From the NCBI GenBank assembly GCA_020028115.1, contig JAHWYA010000013.1, positions 1 to 12,074 of the forward strand: a stretch of 12,074 bases of DNA. Direction: 5' to 3'. The notes beneath the pieces were generated by a model that was not told where the DNA came from, searched no databases, and was given only the letters and a program-made list of their open reading frames with translations. Position numbers and translations under genes: made by a program. The DNA is from Anaeromyxobacter sp. (GTDB lineage Bacteria > Myxococcota > Myxococcia > Myxococcales > Anaeromyxobacteraceae). Below are positions 1 to 8,395 of this stretch, one piece after another. Position 1 is the stretch's first letter, and the number at the start of each line of letters is the position of its first letter.

Positions 1-884
<884 letters not shown>

Positions 885-905
885 CGAAGGAACACCAGGC
901 GAACG

Positions 906-947
906 GCGATGGCGGGGCCCCGTCGAATGACGGGCCCCCTCCATCGC
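906..947 (+). promoter_or_regulatory. Long GC-rich hairpin between tuf and rpsJ
   Basis: The arms 906-924 and 929-947 are inverted repeats of 19 nt with two mismatches and a GAAT loop. The outer 7 bp (GCGATGG with CCATCGC) and inner 6 bp are perfect. No T-run follows, so it is not a canonical intrinsic terminator. It occupies nearly half of the spacer separating the str end from the S10 genes. Plausible roles are partial termination or attenuation, an RNA processing or stability element, or a leader bound by L4 as in the E. coli S10 operon; none is shown by the sequence. The inverted repeat itself is clear and its function is inference. Confidence 0.55.
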
Positions 948-978
948 GCAGCGCCGGGCCAGCAGAAAAGGCTTCTCA

Positions 979-1284
<306 letters not shown>

Positions 1285-1295
1285 TCGAGGCGACC

Positions 1296-1916
1296 ATGGC
1301 CAAGTTCGACGTCTACGATCTCGAAAAGAAGAAGGTGGGCGAGCTCGATCTCGCCGACGCCGTCTTCGCCGGCGAGGTGAACGAGCACCTCTTCTACGAG
1401 GTGGTGAAGGCGAAGCTCGCCTCCGACCGCTCCGGCACCCACGCGGTGAAGAACCGCTCCCTCGTCTCCGGTGGCGGCAAGAAGCCGTGGAAGCAGAAGC
1501 ACACCGGCCGCGCCCGCCAGGGCTCGACGCGCGCCTCCCAGTGGGTCGGCGGCGGCAAGGCGATGGGGCCGAAGCCCCGCGACTACTCCTACGACGTGCC
1601 GAAGAAGGTGCGGAAGGCGGCGCTCCGCGCGGCCCTCTCGCTCCGGACCCGGGACCAGAAGCTCGTCATCGTCCAGGAGTGGAAGCCGGCGGCGCCGAAG
1701 ACCGACACGGCCGCCAAGGTGCTCGCGAAGCTCGGCGCGAAGAAGGCGCTCGTCGTCGACGGTCAGGCGAACGTCGCGCTCGCGAAGAGCGTCCGCAACC
1801 TCTCCGGCTCGGACTTCCTGCCGGTCGAGGGGCTCAACGTCTACGACATCCTGCGCCACGACGTCCTCGTCCTCACGGCCGAGACCGCCAAGGCGCTGGA
1901 GGCCAGCCTGTCATGA
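1296..1916 (+). CDS. rplD: 50S ribosomal protein L4
   Basis: L4 binds 23S rRNA early in 50S assembly. A long loop reaches into the peptide exit tunnel, and in enterobacteria L4 is the autogenous repressor of the S10 operon. The 206-residue protein has family length. The tunnel loop region is visible at about residues 53-95, rich in Gly, Lys and Arg, with [15 protein letters not shown] and then WVGGG. The C-terminal half has the globular [25 protein letters not shown] ending. GAGG lies just before the ATG at 1296. The stop TGA overlaps the rplW start by 4 nt, which implies translational coupling. It stands where rplC would normally be, directly behind rpsJ. Codon use is the C-ending type of this operon (CTC 18 to CTG 4 by my count), unlike tuf. 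Confidence 0.98.
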   Translation: MAKFDVYDLEKKKVGELDLADAVFAGEVNEHLFYEVVKAKLASDRSGTHAVKNRSLVSGGGKKPWKQKHTGRARQGSTRASQWVGGGKAMGPKPRDYSYDVPKKVRKAALRAALSLRTRDQKLVIVQEWKPAAPKTDTAAKVLAKLGAKKALVVDGQANVALAKSVRNLSGSDFLPVEGLNVYDILRHDVLVLTAETAKALEASLS

Positions 1917-2209
1917 CGACCCTCCTCATCCAGGACGTGGTGAAGCGTCCGCTCATCACCGAGAAGAACGAGCGCGCGCGCGAGCTCGCGAGGCACTACG
2001 CCTTCGAGGTCCACCGCGACGCCACCAAGATCCAGGTGAAGCAGGCGGTGGAGAAGCTCTTCAACGTGCACGTCGAGGACGTGCGCACCGCCATCGCGCG
2101 CGGGAAGAACAAGCGCGTCGGCCGCAGCGTCGGCCAGCGCCCCAACTGGAAGAAGGCCTTCGTGACCTTGAAGGAGGGCGAGACGATCGCCCTCTTCGAG
2201 GGGACGTAG
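1913..2209 (+). CDS. rplW: 50S ribosomal protein L23
   Basis: L23 lies at the exit of the peptide tunnel and is the docking site for trigger factor, SRP and the Sec translocon. The 98-residue product has normal length. Near the N-terminus it has [13 protein letters not shown]; Glu17 matches the position of the trigger factor contact residue of E. coli L23. The hairpin loop (about residues 60-80) is basic, with [10 protein letters not shown] and then QRPNWKKA. The ATG overlaps the rplD stop as ATGA (1913-1916), and GGAGG at 1898-1902 inside the end of rplD serves as ribosome binding site, so rplD and rplW are probably translated in a coupled way. It ends in TAG, 16 nt before rplB. Confidence 0.98.
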   Translation: MTTLLIQDVVKRPLITEKNERARELARHYAFEVHRDATKIQVKQAVEKLFNVHVEDVRTAIARGKNKRVGRSVGQRPNWKKAFVTLKEGETIALFEGT

Positions 2210-2225
2210 GCGGACGGGAGAAGAC

Positions 2226-3074
2226 ATGGCCCTCAAGGAATACAGGCCCACGAGCCCGGCCCGCCGGCACATGACGGTCTCGGACTTCGCCGACGTCACC
2301 AAGGCGAAGCCCGAGAAGAAGCTGACGCGGCCGATGAAGAAGTCCGGCGGCCGCAACAGCCACGGCCACATCACGACCCGGCACGTCGGCGGCGGCCACA
2401 AGCGCCGCTACCGCGTGATCGACTGGCGGCGTGACAAGGACGGCGTCCCCGCGAAGGTCGCGGCGATCGAGTACGACCCGAACCGCACGGCGCGCATCGC
2501 GCTTCTGCACTACGCCGACGGCGAGAAGCGGTACATCCTCGCCCCGGTCGGCGTGAACGTCGGCGACGTGCTCCTCTCCGGCGAGACGGTCGACATCCGG
2601 CCCGGCAACACCCTGCCGATCCGCTCGATCCCCCTCGGCACCGTGCTCCACAACGTGGAGGCGCAGCCCGGCTCCGGCGCGAAGATGATTCGCTCCGCCG
2701 GCTCCTTCGGCCAGCTCATGGCGAAGGAGATCGGGTACGCCCAGATCCGCATGCCCTCCGGCGAGGTCCGCAAGGTCCTCGAGGACTGCAGGGCGACCAT
2801 CGGGCAGCTCGGCAACGTCGAGAGCTCGTCCGTCCGCATCGGCAAGGCCGGCAAGAGCCGGTGGCGCGGCATCCGGCCGACGGTCCGCGGCCTCGCCATG
2901 AACCCGGTCGATCACCCGCACGGCGGCGGCGAGGGCAAGTCGGGGCAGGGCAACCCGCACCCGGTGAGCCCGTGGGGCCAGAAGACGAAGGGCCTCAAGA
3001 CCCGCAACAACCGGCGCACCGACAAGTTCATCGTCTCGCGGCGCCGGCCCGGCGTGCGCAACACCCCGCACTAG
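2226..3074 (+). CDS. rplB: 50S ribosomal protein L2
   Basis: L2 is a core 50S protein needed for subunit association and for the peptidyl transferase region. The 282-residue product is close to the family's roughly 275. The N-terminal OB-like part carries [17 protein letters not shown] (about 55-71). The C-terminal SH3-like part carries [14 protein letters not shown] (226-239), including the conserved histidine cluster associated with peptidyl transferase activity, followed by a basic tail ending [21 protein letters not shown] sequence precedes the ATG at 2226. It ends in TAG, with rpsS starting 18 nt later. Nothing is unusual in the sequence. Confidence 0.98.
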   Translation: MALKEYRPTSPARRHMTVSDFADVTKAKPEKKLTRPMKKSGGRNSHGHITTRHVGGGHKRRYRVIDWRRDKDGVPAKVAAIEYDPNRTARIALLHYADGEKRYILAPVGVNVGDVLLSGETVDIRPGNTLPIRSIPLGTVLHNVEAQPGSGAKMIRSAGSFGQLMAKEIGYAQIRMPSGEVRKVLEDCRATIGQLGNVESSSVRIGKAGKSRWRGIRPTVRGLAMNPVDHPHGGGEGKSGQGNPHPVSPWGQKTKGLKTRNNRRTDKFIVSRRRPGVRNTPH

Positions 3075-3092
3075 CGTCGGAGAGAGCGACCC

Positions 3093-3398
3093 ATGGCGCG
3101 TTCGATCAAGAAGGGCCCGTTCGCGGACAAGCACCTCACCAAGAAGGTCGAGGACGCGAACAAGGGCAGCAAGAAGTCGGTCATCAAGACCTGGTCGCGG
3201 CGGAGCACGATCCTCCCGGACTTCGTCGGCCACACGTTCGCGGTGCACAACGGGCGGAAGTTCGTCCCGGTGTTCGTCACCGAGAACATGGTCGGCCACA
3301 AGCTCGGCGAGTTCGCGCCCACGCGGACCTTCCACGGCCACTCGGCCGAGAAGAAGGTCGCGTCCGCCGCGTCGCCCGCCCCGGCGGCGAAGAAGTAG
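3093..3398 (+). CDS. rpsS: 30S ribosomal protein S19, with a short basic C-terminal tail
   Basis: S19 is a 30S head protein that pairs with S13 near the A-site tRNA and bridge B1a. The product has 101 residues. The core shows [12 protein letters not shown] at the start, [20 protein letters not shown] in the middle, and the signature [19 protein letters not shown], ending near residue 88. Residues 89-101 ([12 protein letters not shown] type) form an Ala/Pro/Lys tail beyond the usual roughly 92-residue length. The ATG at 3093 follows GGAGAGAG. It ends in TAG, 12 nt before rplV, whose product begins with a similar Ala/Lys/Pro-rich segment. The core identity is certain; a function for the tail is not known to me. 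Confidence 0.97.
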   Translation: MARSIKKGPFADKHLTKKVEDANKGSKKSVIKTWSRRSTILPDFVGHTFAVHNGRKFVPVFVTENMVGHKLGEFAPTRTFHGHSAEKKVASAASPAPAAKK

Positions 3399-3410
3399 CG
3401 AGGGAGAACC

Positions 3411-3854
3411 ATGGCGGACACGAAGAAGACCACGAAGAAGCCGGCCGCGAAGGCCGACGCCCCCGCGGCGGAGCCGAAGAAGGCCCCCGCCCGGAAGGCC
3501 AAGCCGGCGGCGCCGGCGGCCGGGCCGCACGCCTCCCTGCGCTTCCTCCGGATCGCGCCGCGAAAGGTGCGGCTCGTCGCGAACGAGGTGCGCGGGCAGA
3601 AGGTCGGCGACGCGCTCGCGATGCTCAAGTTCACGCCGCAGGCCGCCGCGCAGCCGCTCGCGAAGCTGCTCCGCTCGGCCGTCGCGAACGCCGAGCAGAA
3701 GGGCGGCCGGGTCGACGTCGACGCGCTGTTCGTCAAGACGCTGACCGTCGACGGCGGCCCGAAGATGCGCCGGTTCATGGCGCGCGCGATGGGTCGCGCG
3801 TACCGCGTCGAGAAGAAGACGAGCCACGTCTACGTCGAGCTCGGGACCGCGTAG
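3411..3854 (+). CDS. rplV: 50S ribosomal protein L22 with N-terminal Ala/Lys/Pro extension
   Basis: L22 binds all domains of 23S rRNA, and its long beta-hairpin lines the exit tunnel. The product has 147 residues against about 110 for the family. The extra length is an N-terminal segment, residues 1-40, made almost only of Ala, Lys, Pro and Thr (for example PKKAPARKAKPAAPAAG). The conserved fold begins at about residue 42 with LRFLRIAPRKVRLVANEVRG. The tunnel hairpin is at about 108-135 (KTLTVDGGPKMRRFMARAMG), followed by TSHVYVELG. I chose the ATG at 3411 because GAGGGAGAA lies just upstream and no in-frame Met occurs between it and the core, so the extension appears to be translated. It ends in TAG, and rpsC begins 25 nt later. 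Confidence 0.96.
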   Translation: MADTKKTTKKPAAKADAPAAEPKKAPARKAKPAAPAAGPHASLRFLRIAPRKVRLVANEVRGQKVGDALAMLKFTPQAAAQPLAKLLRSAVANAEQKGGRVDVDALFVKTLTVDGGPKMRRFMARAMGRAYRVEKKTSHVYVELGTA

Positions 3855-3879
3855 GACCGAAGGGAACGAGGAATAAGAC

Positions 3880-4554
3880 ATGGGACAGAAAGTCCATCCG
3901 ATCGGGTTCCGGCTCGGCGTCATCCGGTCCTGGGAATCGAAGTGGTACGAGGAGAAGAACTACGCGAAGTGGCTGCACGAGGACATCAAGCTCCGCGAGT
4001 TCGTGAAGGAGAAGCTCGGCCAGGCCGGCATCTCCCGGATCGAGATCGAGCGCGCCGCGAGCAAGGTGAAGATCAACGTGCACACCGCGCGGCCGGGCAT
4101 CGTGATCGGCAAGCGCGGTGCCGGGATCGAGACGATCAAGAAGGACCTCCAGGGCCTCACGGAGAACGAGGTCTACCTGAACGTCGTCGAGGTCCGTAAG
4201 GCCGAGACCGACGCGCAGCTCGTCGCCGAGAACATCGCGACGCAGCTCGAGCGGCGGATCGCGTTCCGGCGGGCGATGAAGAAGGCGGTGCAGACCGCGC
4301 AGAAGTTCGGCGCGAAGGGCATCCGCGTCGCCTGCTCCGGCCGGCTCGGCGGCGCCGAGATGGCGCGGTACGAGTGGTACCGCGAGGGCCGCGTCCCGCT
4401 CCACACGCTCCGCGCGGACATCGACTACGGGTTCGCCGAGGCGAAGACGACCTACGGCAAGATCGGCTGCAAGGTCTGGATCATGCGCGGCGAGGTCCTG
4501 CCGCAGTCCGCGGGCGTGCGCGCGCCGCGGTCCGCTGGCGGCCCGCGGCCGTAG
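3880..4554 (+). CDS. rpsC: 30S ribosomal protein S3
   Basis: S3 is a 30S head and neck protein at the mRNA entry channel with helicase-like function. The product has 224 residues, near the family size of 210-235. It starts with the typical [13 protein letters not shown]. The N-terminal KH domain has the GKRG loop at 77-80 within [14 protein letters not shown]. The C-terminal domain shows [20 protein letters not shown] and then [16 protein letters not shown]. The last 15 residues or so form a loose Pro/Arg/Gly tail ([10 protein letters not shown]). An AACGAGGAA sequence lies before the ATG. It ends in TAG, and rplP begins 33 nt downstream after GAGGAGAGAGG. Confidence 0.98.
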   Translation: MGQKVHPIGFRLGVIRSWESKWYEEKNYAKWLHEDIKLREFVKEKLGQAGISRIEIERAASKVKINVHTARPGIVIGKRGAGIETIKKDLQGLTENEVYLNVVEVRKAETDAQLVAENIATQLERRIAFRRAMKKAVQTAQKFGAKGIRVACSGRLGGAEMARYEWYREGRVPLHTLRADIDYGFAEAKTTYGKIGCKVWIMRGEVLPQSAGVRAPRSAGGPRP

Positions 4555-4587
4555 GCCCGGCGCCCGAACGAACGAGGAGAGAGGCAC

Positions 4588-5004
4588 ATGCTTCAGCCGG
4601 CGCGAACGAAGTACCGAAAGATGATGAAGGGCCGCATGCGCGGGAAGGCGTACCGCGGCTCCGATCTCAACCAGGGTGAGTACGGGCTCCAGGCGACGGA
4701 GTGCGGCTGGCTCACGGCGCGGCAGATCGAGGCCGCCCGTGTCGCCATCACCCGCTACGTGAAGCGCGGCGGGAAGCTCTGGATCCGGGTGTTCCCGGAC
4801 AAGCCCATCACGAAGAAGCCCGCCGAGACGCGCATGGGCACCGGCAAGGGCAACGTCGAGTACTACGTCGCCGTCGTGAAGCCGGGTCGCGTTCTCTACG
4901 AGCTCGCCGGCGTCGACGACGAGTCCGCGAAGAAGGCGTTCCACCTCGCGGCCCACAAGCTGCCCGTCTCCACCAAGATGGTGAAGCGCGGCACCACCCT
5001 GTAG
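4588..5004 (+). CDS. rplP: 50S ribosomal protein L16
   Basis: L16 helps organise the A-site region of the 50S subunit. The 138-residue product has family length. It shows [19 protein letters not shown] at the N-terminus, [21 protein letters not shown] in the centre, and the signature [20 protein letters not shown] from residue 82. Arg82 corresponds to the arginine hydroxylated by YcfD/RoxA in E. coli L16; whether it is modified here cannot be seen. GAGGAGAGAGG precedes the ATG at 4588. The stop TAG is part of TAGGAG (5002-5007), which serves as Shine-Dalgarno for rpmC. Confidence 0.98.
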   Translation: MLQPARTKYRKMMKGRMRGKAYRGSDLNQGEYGLQATECGWLTARQIEAARVAITRYVKRGGKLWIRVFPDKPITKKPAETRMGTGKGNVEYYVAVVKPGRVLYELAGVDDESAKKAFHLAAHKLPVSTKMVKRGTTL

Positions 5005-5015
5005 GAGCACGAGCC

Positions 5016-5231
5016 ATGGCGACCGTGAAGGAGCTGCGCGAGCTCGACCCCAAGGAGCTCAGGGCGCGCGCGGCGGAGCTGGAGCAGACGATCTTCGAGC
5101 TCCGGAACAAGCACTCGACCGGCGTCCTCGACTCGACGGCGGACCTCTCGAAGACCAAGCGCGAGATCGCGCGGATCCTCACGGTGGCGCGCGAGAAGGA
5201 GATCGCGGCCGCCGGGAAGGCGAAGGAGTAG
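5016..5231 (+). CDS. rpmC: 50S ribosomal protein L29
   Basis: L29 is a small two-helix protein beside L23 at the tunnel exit, where it contributes to SRP and translocon docking. The 71-residue product is near the usual 60-70. It reads [22 protein letters not shown], then [20 protein letters not shown], then [15 protein letters not shown]; the last segment is the family signature. The ATG at 5016 lies 8 nt after TAGGAG, which includes the rplP stop. The last two codons (Lys-Glu, AAGGAG at 5223-5228) form the ribosome binding site for rpsQ. It ends in TAG with 4 nt before the next start. Confidence 0.97.
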   Translation: MATVKELRELDPKELRARAAELEQTIFELRNKHSTGVLDSTADLSKTKREIARILTVAREKEIAAAGKAKE

Positions 5232-5235
5232 CGAC

Positions 5236-5496
5236 ATGGAGCGCGGCAATCGCAAGTCCCGCGTCGGCGTGGTGGTCTCGAACAAGATGACCAAGACGGT
5301 CGTCGTTCGAGTCGAGCGCCGCGTCGCGGACCGGAAGTACGGCAAGATCGTGACGAAGGCCGAGAAGTACAAGGCTCACGACGAGGACCAGGCCTGCAAG
5401 ATCGGCGACCGGGTCCGCATGGTCGAGACGCGCCCGATGTCGAAGGACAAGCGCTGGCGCGTGGCCGAGATCCTCGAGAAGGCAGCGGAGGTCTAG
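5236..5496 (+). CDS. rpsQ: 30S ribosomal protein S17
   Basis: S17 is an OB-fold primary 16S rRNA binding protein of the 30S body. The 86-residue product has normal length. It shows [20 protein letters not shown] at 11-30, KYKAHDE at 44-50, and the S17 signature around residues 57-70 ([14 protein letters not shown]). The ATG at 5236 is 7 nt after AAGGAG, which lies in the final codons of rpmC. Its own final codons (Glu-Val) supply GGAGG (5487-5491) for rplN, whose ATG follows the TAG stop after 2 nt. This tight packing suggests coupled translation of rpmC, rpsQ and rplN. Confidence 0.98.
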   Translation: MERGNRKSRVGVVVSNKMTKTVVVRVERRVADRKYGKIVTKAEKYKAHDEDQACKIGDRVRMVETRPMSKDKRWRVAEILEKAAEV

Positions 5497-5498
5497 CC

Positions 5499-5867
5499 AT
5501 GATCCAGATGCAGACCAACCTGGACGTCGCCGACAACAGCGGCGCGAAGCGCGTCCAGTGCATCAAGGTCCTCGGCGGCTCGCGGCGGCGCTACGCCTCC
5601 ATCGGAGACGTCATCGTCGTCTCGGTGAAGGAGGCGATCCCGCAGGCCAAGGTGAAGAAGGGCGAGGTCGCCCGCGCGGTCATCGTCCGCACGAGCCGCG
5701 AGGTGAAGCGGCCGGACGGGAGCTACATCCGCTTCGACGGGAACTCGGCCGTCCTCATCAACAAGGACAACGAGCCCATCGGGACGCGCATCTTCGGGCC
5801 GGTCGCCCGCGAGCTCCGCGCCCGCAAGTTCATGAAGATCATCAGCCTCGCGCCGGAGGTCCTCTAG
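5499..5867 (+). CDS. rplN: 50S ribosomal protein L14
   Basis: L14 lies at the subunit interface beside L19 and is the binding site of the silencing factor RsfS. In enterobacteria it opens the spc operon. The 122-residue product has exact family length. It shows [20 protein letters not shown] at the start, [21 protein letters not shown], then [15 protein letters not shown] and [17 protein letters not shown], ending [10 protein letters not shown]. The ATG is 2 nt after the rpsQ stop, so no promoter space exists here: the S10 and spc sections are continuous. GGAGG at 5855-5859 in its final codons serves rplX. It ends in TAG. Confidence 0.98.
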   Translation: MIQMQTNLDVADNSGAKRVQCIKVLGGSRRRYASIGDVIVVSVKEAIPQAKVKKGEVARAVIVRTSREVKRPDGSYIRFDGNSAVLINKDNEPIGTRIFGPVARELRARKFMKIISLAPEVL

Positions 5868-5869
5868 CC

Positions 5870-6184
5870 ATGGCCAGCATCCGCAAGGGCGACACCGTCC
5901 AGGTCATCTCCGGGAAGGAGAAGGGCAAGAGCGGCAAGGTCCTCGAGATCCTCCAGGCGAAGGGGCGCGTCCGCATCGAGAAGCTCATGACGGTGAAGCG
6001 CCACGTGAAGAAGGGGCGCAGCCAGACGAACCCGGAGGGCGGGATCGTCGAGAAGGCCGGCACCGTCGCGATCTCGAACGTGATGGTCGTCGGCAAGGAC
6101 GGCGCCGTCCGCCGCGAGGGGATCGAGCGGGACCTCGGGGCGAAGGAGAAGGCCCGCCTCGAGAAGCGCAAGGCGGCGAAGTAG
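5870..6184 (+). CDS. rplX: 50S ribosomal protein L24
   Basis: L24 initiates 50S assembly on the 5' domain of 23S rRNA and lies near the tunnel exit. The 104-residue product matches the family length. The KOW motif is clear at residues 5-32 ([20 protein letters not shown]), followed by [19 protein letters not shown] (54-72). The last 24 residues are atypical: where many bacteria have an EDGKKVR-type strand, this protein has [17 protein letters not shown], a highly charged, probably helical tail. The reading frame stays open to the TAG stop with operon-like codon use, so a frameshift is unlikely. The ATG is 2 nt after the rplN stop. Confidence 0.96.
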   Translation: MASIRKGDTVQVISGKEKGKSGKVLEILQAKGRVRIEKLMTVKRHVKKGRSQTNPEGGIVEKAGTVAISNVMVVGKDGAVRREGIERDLGAKEKARLEKRKAAK

Positions 6185-6242
6185 ACACCGACACACGCAT
6201 CGCCCGGCACGAGCGAAGGCCGGCCGAAGGCAAGGAGAAGAG

Positions 6243-6785
6243 ATGGCAGCGCGCCTGAAGGAGAGATTCGAGCGGGAGATCCGCTCCGAGCTGATGAAGG
6301 AGTTCGGGTTCAAGAACCCGATGCAGGCTCCGAAGCTCGAGAAGATCATCGTGAACATGGGCCTCGGCGAGGCCATCAACAACGGCAAGATCATCGACGC
6401 GTCGGTCGAGCAGCTCGGCCAGATCACCGGCCAGAAGCCGGTGGTGACGAAGGCGCGGAAGTCGATCGCGAACTTCAAGCTGCGGCAGGGGCAGTCCATC
6501 GGCGCGATGGTCACGCTCCGCGGCGACCGGATGTACGAGTTCTTCGACCGGCTCGTCTCGGTCGCGCTGCCGCGCGTTCGCGACTTCAAGGGCGTGTCGC
6601 CGAAGGCGTTCGACGGGAAGGGCAACTACACGCTCGGCATCCGCGAGCAGATCATCTTCCCCGAGATCAACTACGACAAGGTCGAGAAGATCAAAGGGCT
6701 CAACATCACGGTGGTGACCACCGCCCGGAACGACGAAGAGGGCCGAGCGCTCCTGCGCCATCTCGGCTTGCCGTTCCGCCAGTAA
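6243..6785 (+). CDS. rplE: 50S ribosomal protein L5
   Basis: L5 binds 5S rRNA with L18 in the central protuberance and contacts P-site tRNA. The 180-residue product has family length. It shows [15 protein letters not shown] (30-44), [20 protein letters not shown] (64-83), and [16 protein letters not shown] (127-142), ending [14 protein letters not shown] (6232-6237) lies 5 nt before the ATG. The 58-nt gap after rplX is wider than the neighbouring gaps. In E. coli the start region of this gene is the S8 repressor site for the spc operon. A similar control could exist here, but I cannot show the S8-binding fold. It ends in TAA. Confidence 0.98.
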   Translation: MAARLKERFEREIRSELMKEFGFKNPMQAPKLEKIIVNMGLGEAINNGKIIDASVEQLGQITGQKPVVTKARKSIANFKLRQGQSIGAMVTLRGDRMYEFFDRLVSVALPRVRDFKGVSPKAFDGKGNYTLGIREQIIFPEINYDKVEKIKGLNITVVTTARNDEEGRALLRHLGLPFRQ

Positions 6786-6797
6786 GAGGAGAGGACG

Positions 6798-6983
6798 ATG
6801 GCGAAGCTTTCGAAGATGGCGCAGGCGAAGCGCAAGCTGAAGTTCCCGGTGCGCCAGTACAACCGTTGCCCGCTGTGCGGCCGTCCGCGGGCGTTCCTGC
6901 GGAAGTTCCAGATGTGCCGGCTCTGCTTCCGCAAGCGCGCGCTGCAGGGCGAGATCGTCGGCGTCATCAAGTCGAGCTGGTAG
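6798..6983 (+). CDS. rpsN: 30S ribosomal protein S14, zinc-binding type
   Basis: S14 is a late-assembling 30S head protein. At 61 residues it is the short, zinc-binding (type Z) form, not the roughly 100-residue form of E. coli. The four cysteines are C24 and C27 (NRCPLCGRP) and C40 and C43 (MCRLCFRK), followed by [14 protein letters not shown], the usual type Z ending. GAGGAGAGGA before the ATG provides a strong ribosome binding site. It is one of the smallest genes of the cluster and lies between rplE and rpsH as normal. The TAG stop starts TAGGAG (6981-6986), which serves rpsH. Confidence 0.98.
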   Translation: MAKLSKMAQAKRKLKFPVRQYNRCPLCGRPRAFLRKFQMCRLCFRKRALQGEIVGVIKSSW

Positions 6984-6994
6984 GAGACCTCCCA

Positions 6995-7393
6995 ATGAGC
7001 TTCACCGATCCCATCGGCGACATGCTGACGCGCATCCGGAACGCGTCCTCGGCCCGGCACGAGAAGGTCCTCGTCCCGAAGTCTGGCCTCAAGGTCCGGA
7101 TCGCCGAGGTCCTCAAGGAAGAGGGCTTCATCAAGGACTTCGTCGTCCACCAGGACGGCGTCCAGGGCGCCATCACCATCCTCCTCAAGTACAGCGCCGA
7201 CCGCGAGCCCGCGATCAGCGACATCAAGCGCGTCTCGAAGCCCGGGCTGCGCCGGTACGTCGCGAACGATTCGATCCCGCGGGTGCTGAACGGCATGGGC
7301 ATCGCGATCCTCTCGACGTCGCACGGCGTCCTCGTGGACCGCGAGGCCCGCAAGCAGAAGGTCGGCGGCGAGCTGATCTGCACGGTCTGGTAG
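6995..7393 (+). CDS. rpsH: 30S ribosomal protein S8
   Basis: S8 binds 16S rRNA helix 21 and, in enterobacteria, represses the spc operon by binding the rplE start region. The 132-residue product has family length. It opens with [17 protein letters not shown], has the conserved [18 protein letters not shown] (102-119), and ends with GGELICTVW, matching the usual S8 C-terminus. I chose the ATG at 6995 because it starts exactly at the conserved N-terminus and lies 8 nt after TAGGAG formed by the rpsN stop. Its own stop also begins TAGGAG (7391-7396), serving rplF. Confidence 0.98.
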   Translation: MSFTDPIGDMLTRIRNASSARHEKVLVPKSGLKVRIAEVLKEEGFIKDFVVHQDGVQGAITILLKYSADREPAISDIKRVSKPGLRRYVANDSIPRVLNGMGIAILSTSHGVLVDREARKQKVGGELICTVW

Positions 7394-7402
7394 GAGCACG
7401 AC

Positions 7403-7945
7403 ATGTCCCGAGTCGGAAAGATGCCCGTCAAGATCCCGGAGAAGGTGAAGGTCTCCGTGGACGGCCACCTCGTGAAGATCGAGGGGCCGAAGGGCAAGAT
7501 GTCCTTCCCGTTCAACCCCCGCGTGGCGGTGAGCGTGGACAAGGGCGAGGTGCACGTCACGCGCCCCGACGAGTCCCGCATCGCGAAGGGCCTGCACGGC
7601 CTCACCCGCACGCTCGTCAAGAACGCGGTCGACGGCGTCGTGAAGGGCTACGACCGCGGCCTCGAGATCAGCGGCGTCGGCTTCAAGGCCGAGGTGAAGG
7701 GGAAGGACATCCACTTCACCCTGGGCTTCTCGCACCCCGTCGTCTTCAGGCTCCCCGAGGGCATCACCGCCGAGGTGGACGCCAAGCAGACGAAGCTGAC
7801 GGTCAAGGGGGTCGACAAGCACCTCCTCGGCCTCACCGCCGCGAAGATCCGCGCGCTCCGCCCGCCCGAGCCGTACAAGGGCAAGGGCATCAAGTACGCG
7901 GAGGAGATCGTCCGTCGCAAGGAAGGCAAGACCGGCGCCGCGTAA
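7403..7945 (+). CDS. rplF: 50S ribosomal protein L6
   Basis: L6 lies near the factor-binding site and the sarcin-ricin loop of the 50S subunit and is needed for late assembly. The 180-residue product has family length with the two tandem L6 folds. The N-terminus is [15 protein letters not shown]. The second domain has [24 protein letters not shown] sequence in the middle, and the C-terminal signature [19 protein letters not shown] starts at residue 155. The ATG is 6 nt after TAGGAG formed by the rpsH stop. It ends in TAA, and the 69 nt that follow hold a small hairpin before rplR. Confidence 0.98.
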   Translation: MSRVGKMPVKIPEKVKVSVDGHLVKIEGPKGKMSFPFNPRVAVSVDKGEVHVTRPDESRIAKGLHGLTRTLVKNAVDGVVKGYDRGLEISGVGFKAEVKGKDIHFTLGFSHPVVFRLPEGITAEVDAKQTKLTVKGVDKHLLGLTAAKIRALRPPEPYKGKGIKYAEEIVRRKEGKTGAA

Positions 7946-7973
7946 GGCCCGGCCTCGTCTCAACCCCGCTCAT

Positions 7974-7992
7974 GCGGCGGCTGTACCGCCGC
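7974..7992 (+). other. Small GC hairpin just before the rplR ribosome binding site
   Basis: GCGGCGG (7974-7980) and CCGCCGC (7986-7992) form a perfect 7-bp stem with a CTGTA loop. It stands in the 69-nt rplF–rplR gap, immediately before AAGGAGG (7999-8005), a near-perfect Shine-Dalgarno. More CCG repeats follow the stem, so alternative pairings are possible. It may insulate or tune rplR translation; the role is inference. No T-run follows, so it is not a standard terminator. Confidence 0.4.
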
Positions 7993-8014
7993 CGCCGCAA
8001 GGAGGAAGAACGCC

Positions 8015-8374
8015 ATGGCGAAGCACACGACCGCGCGCGAGAAGCGCAAGAACCGCATCCGGAGGAAGCTCTCCGGGACGGCGGCGCGCCCGCGGCTCAC
8101 CGTCTACAAGAGCCTCAAGCACATGTACGCCCAGCTCGTCGACGACACGACGGGCCAGACGCTGCTCTCGGTGGGCACGACCTCGAAGTCGCTCAAGGGC
8201 GACGTCTCCGAGGACGACAAGACCGCCGCCGCGAAGAAGGTCGGCGCCGCGCTCGCGAAGGCCGCGATCGCGAAGGGCATCGAGGCGGTCGTGTTCGACC
8301 GCAACGGCTTCGATTACCACGGCCGCGTCGAGGCGGTGGCCGCCGCCGCCCGCGACGCCGGGCTGAAGTTCTAA
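8015..8374 (+). CDS. rplR: 50S ribosomal protein L18
   Basis: L18 binds 5S rRNA together with L5 in the central protuberance. The 119-residue product has family length. The basic N-terminus ([17 protein letters not shown]) precedes [20 protein letters not shown] (25-44). The end [19 protein letters not shown] and then AARDAGLKF is the usual L18 C-terminus. AAGGAGG at 7999-8005 lies 9 nt before the ATG at 8015, one of the strongest ribosome binding sites in the window. It ends in TAA, and rpsE starts 21 nt later after AGAGGA. Confidence 0.98.
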   Translation: MAKHTTAREKRKNRIRRKLSGTAARPRLTVYKSLKHMYAQLVDDTTGQTLLSVGTTSKSLKGDVSEDDKTAAAKKVGAALAKAAIAKGIEAVVFDRNGFDYHGRVEAVAAAARDAGLKF

Positions 8375-8395
8375 GCGCCGCAAGAGGATCCACGA

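Noticed and set aside
906..947. Calling the tuf–rpsJ hairpin a rho-independent terminator
   Set aside because: No T-rich tract follows the stem, and the genes downstream have no visible promoter of their own in the remaining spacer.
885..978. A promoter for the S10 genes in the tuf–rpsJ spacer
   Set aside because: I see no convincing -35/-10 pair; the spacer is mostly the GC-rich hairpin. A promoter of another type cannot be excluded.
1285..1295. A remnant or fusion of rplC in the rpsJ–rplD junction
   Set aside because: Both flanking genes have complete, normal ends, and 11 nt leave no room for any L3 sequence.
2061..3923. A 620-codon open frame on the minus strand
   Set aside because: It lies antisense to rplW, rplB, rpsS and rplV. 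Long antisense frames are expected in GC-rich coding DNA; its product is Arg/Leu/Ala-rich with no recognisable domain.
6798..6983. rpsN as a truncated gene because it is only 61 codons
   Set aside because: It is the complete zinc-binding form of S14 with all four cysteines and the usual C-terminus.
6671..7963. A 430-codon minus-strand frame, and similar long ones at 9644-11392 and 8530-9792
   Set aside because: All are shadows of well-identified plus-strand genes, with low-complexity composition and no family motifs.
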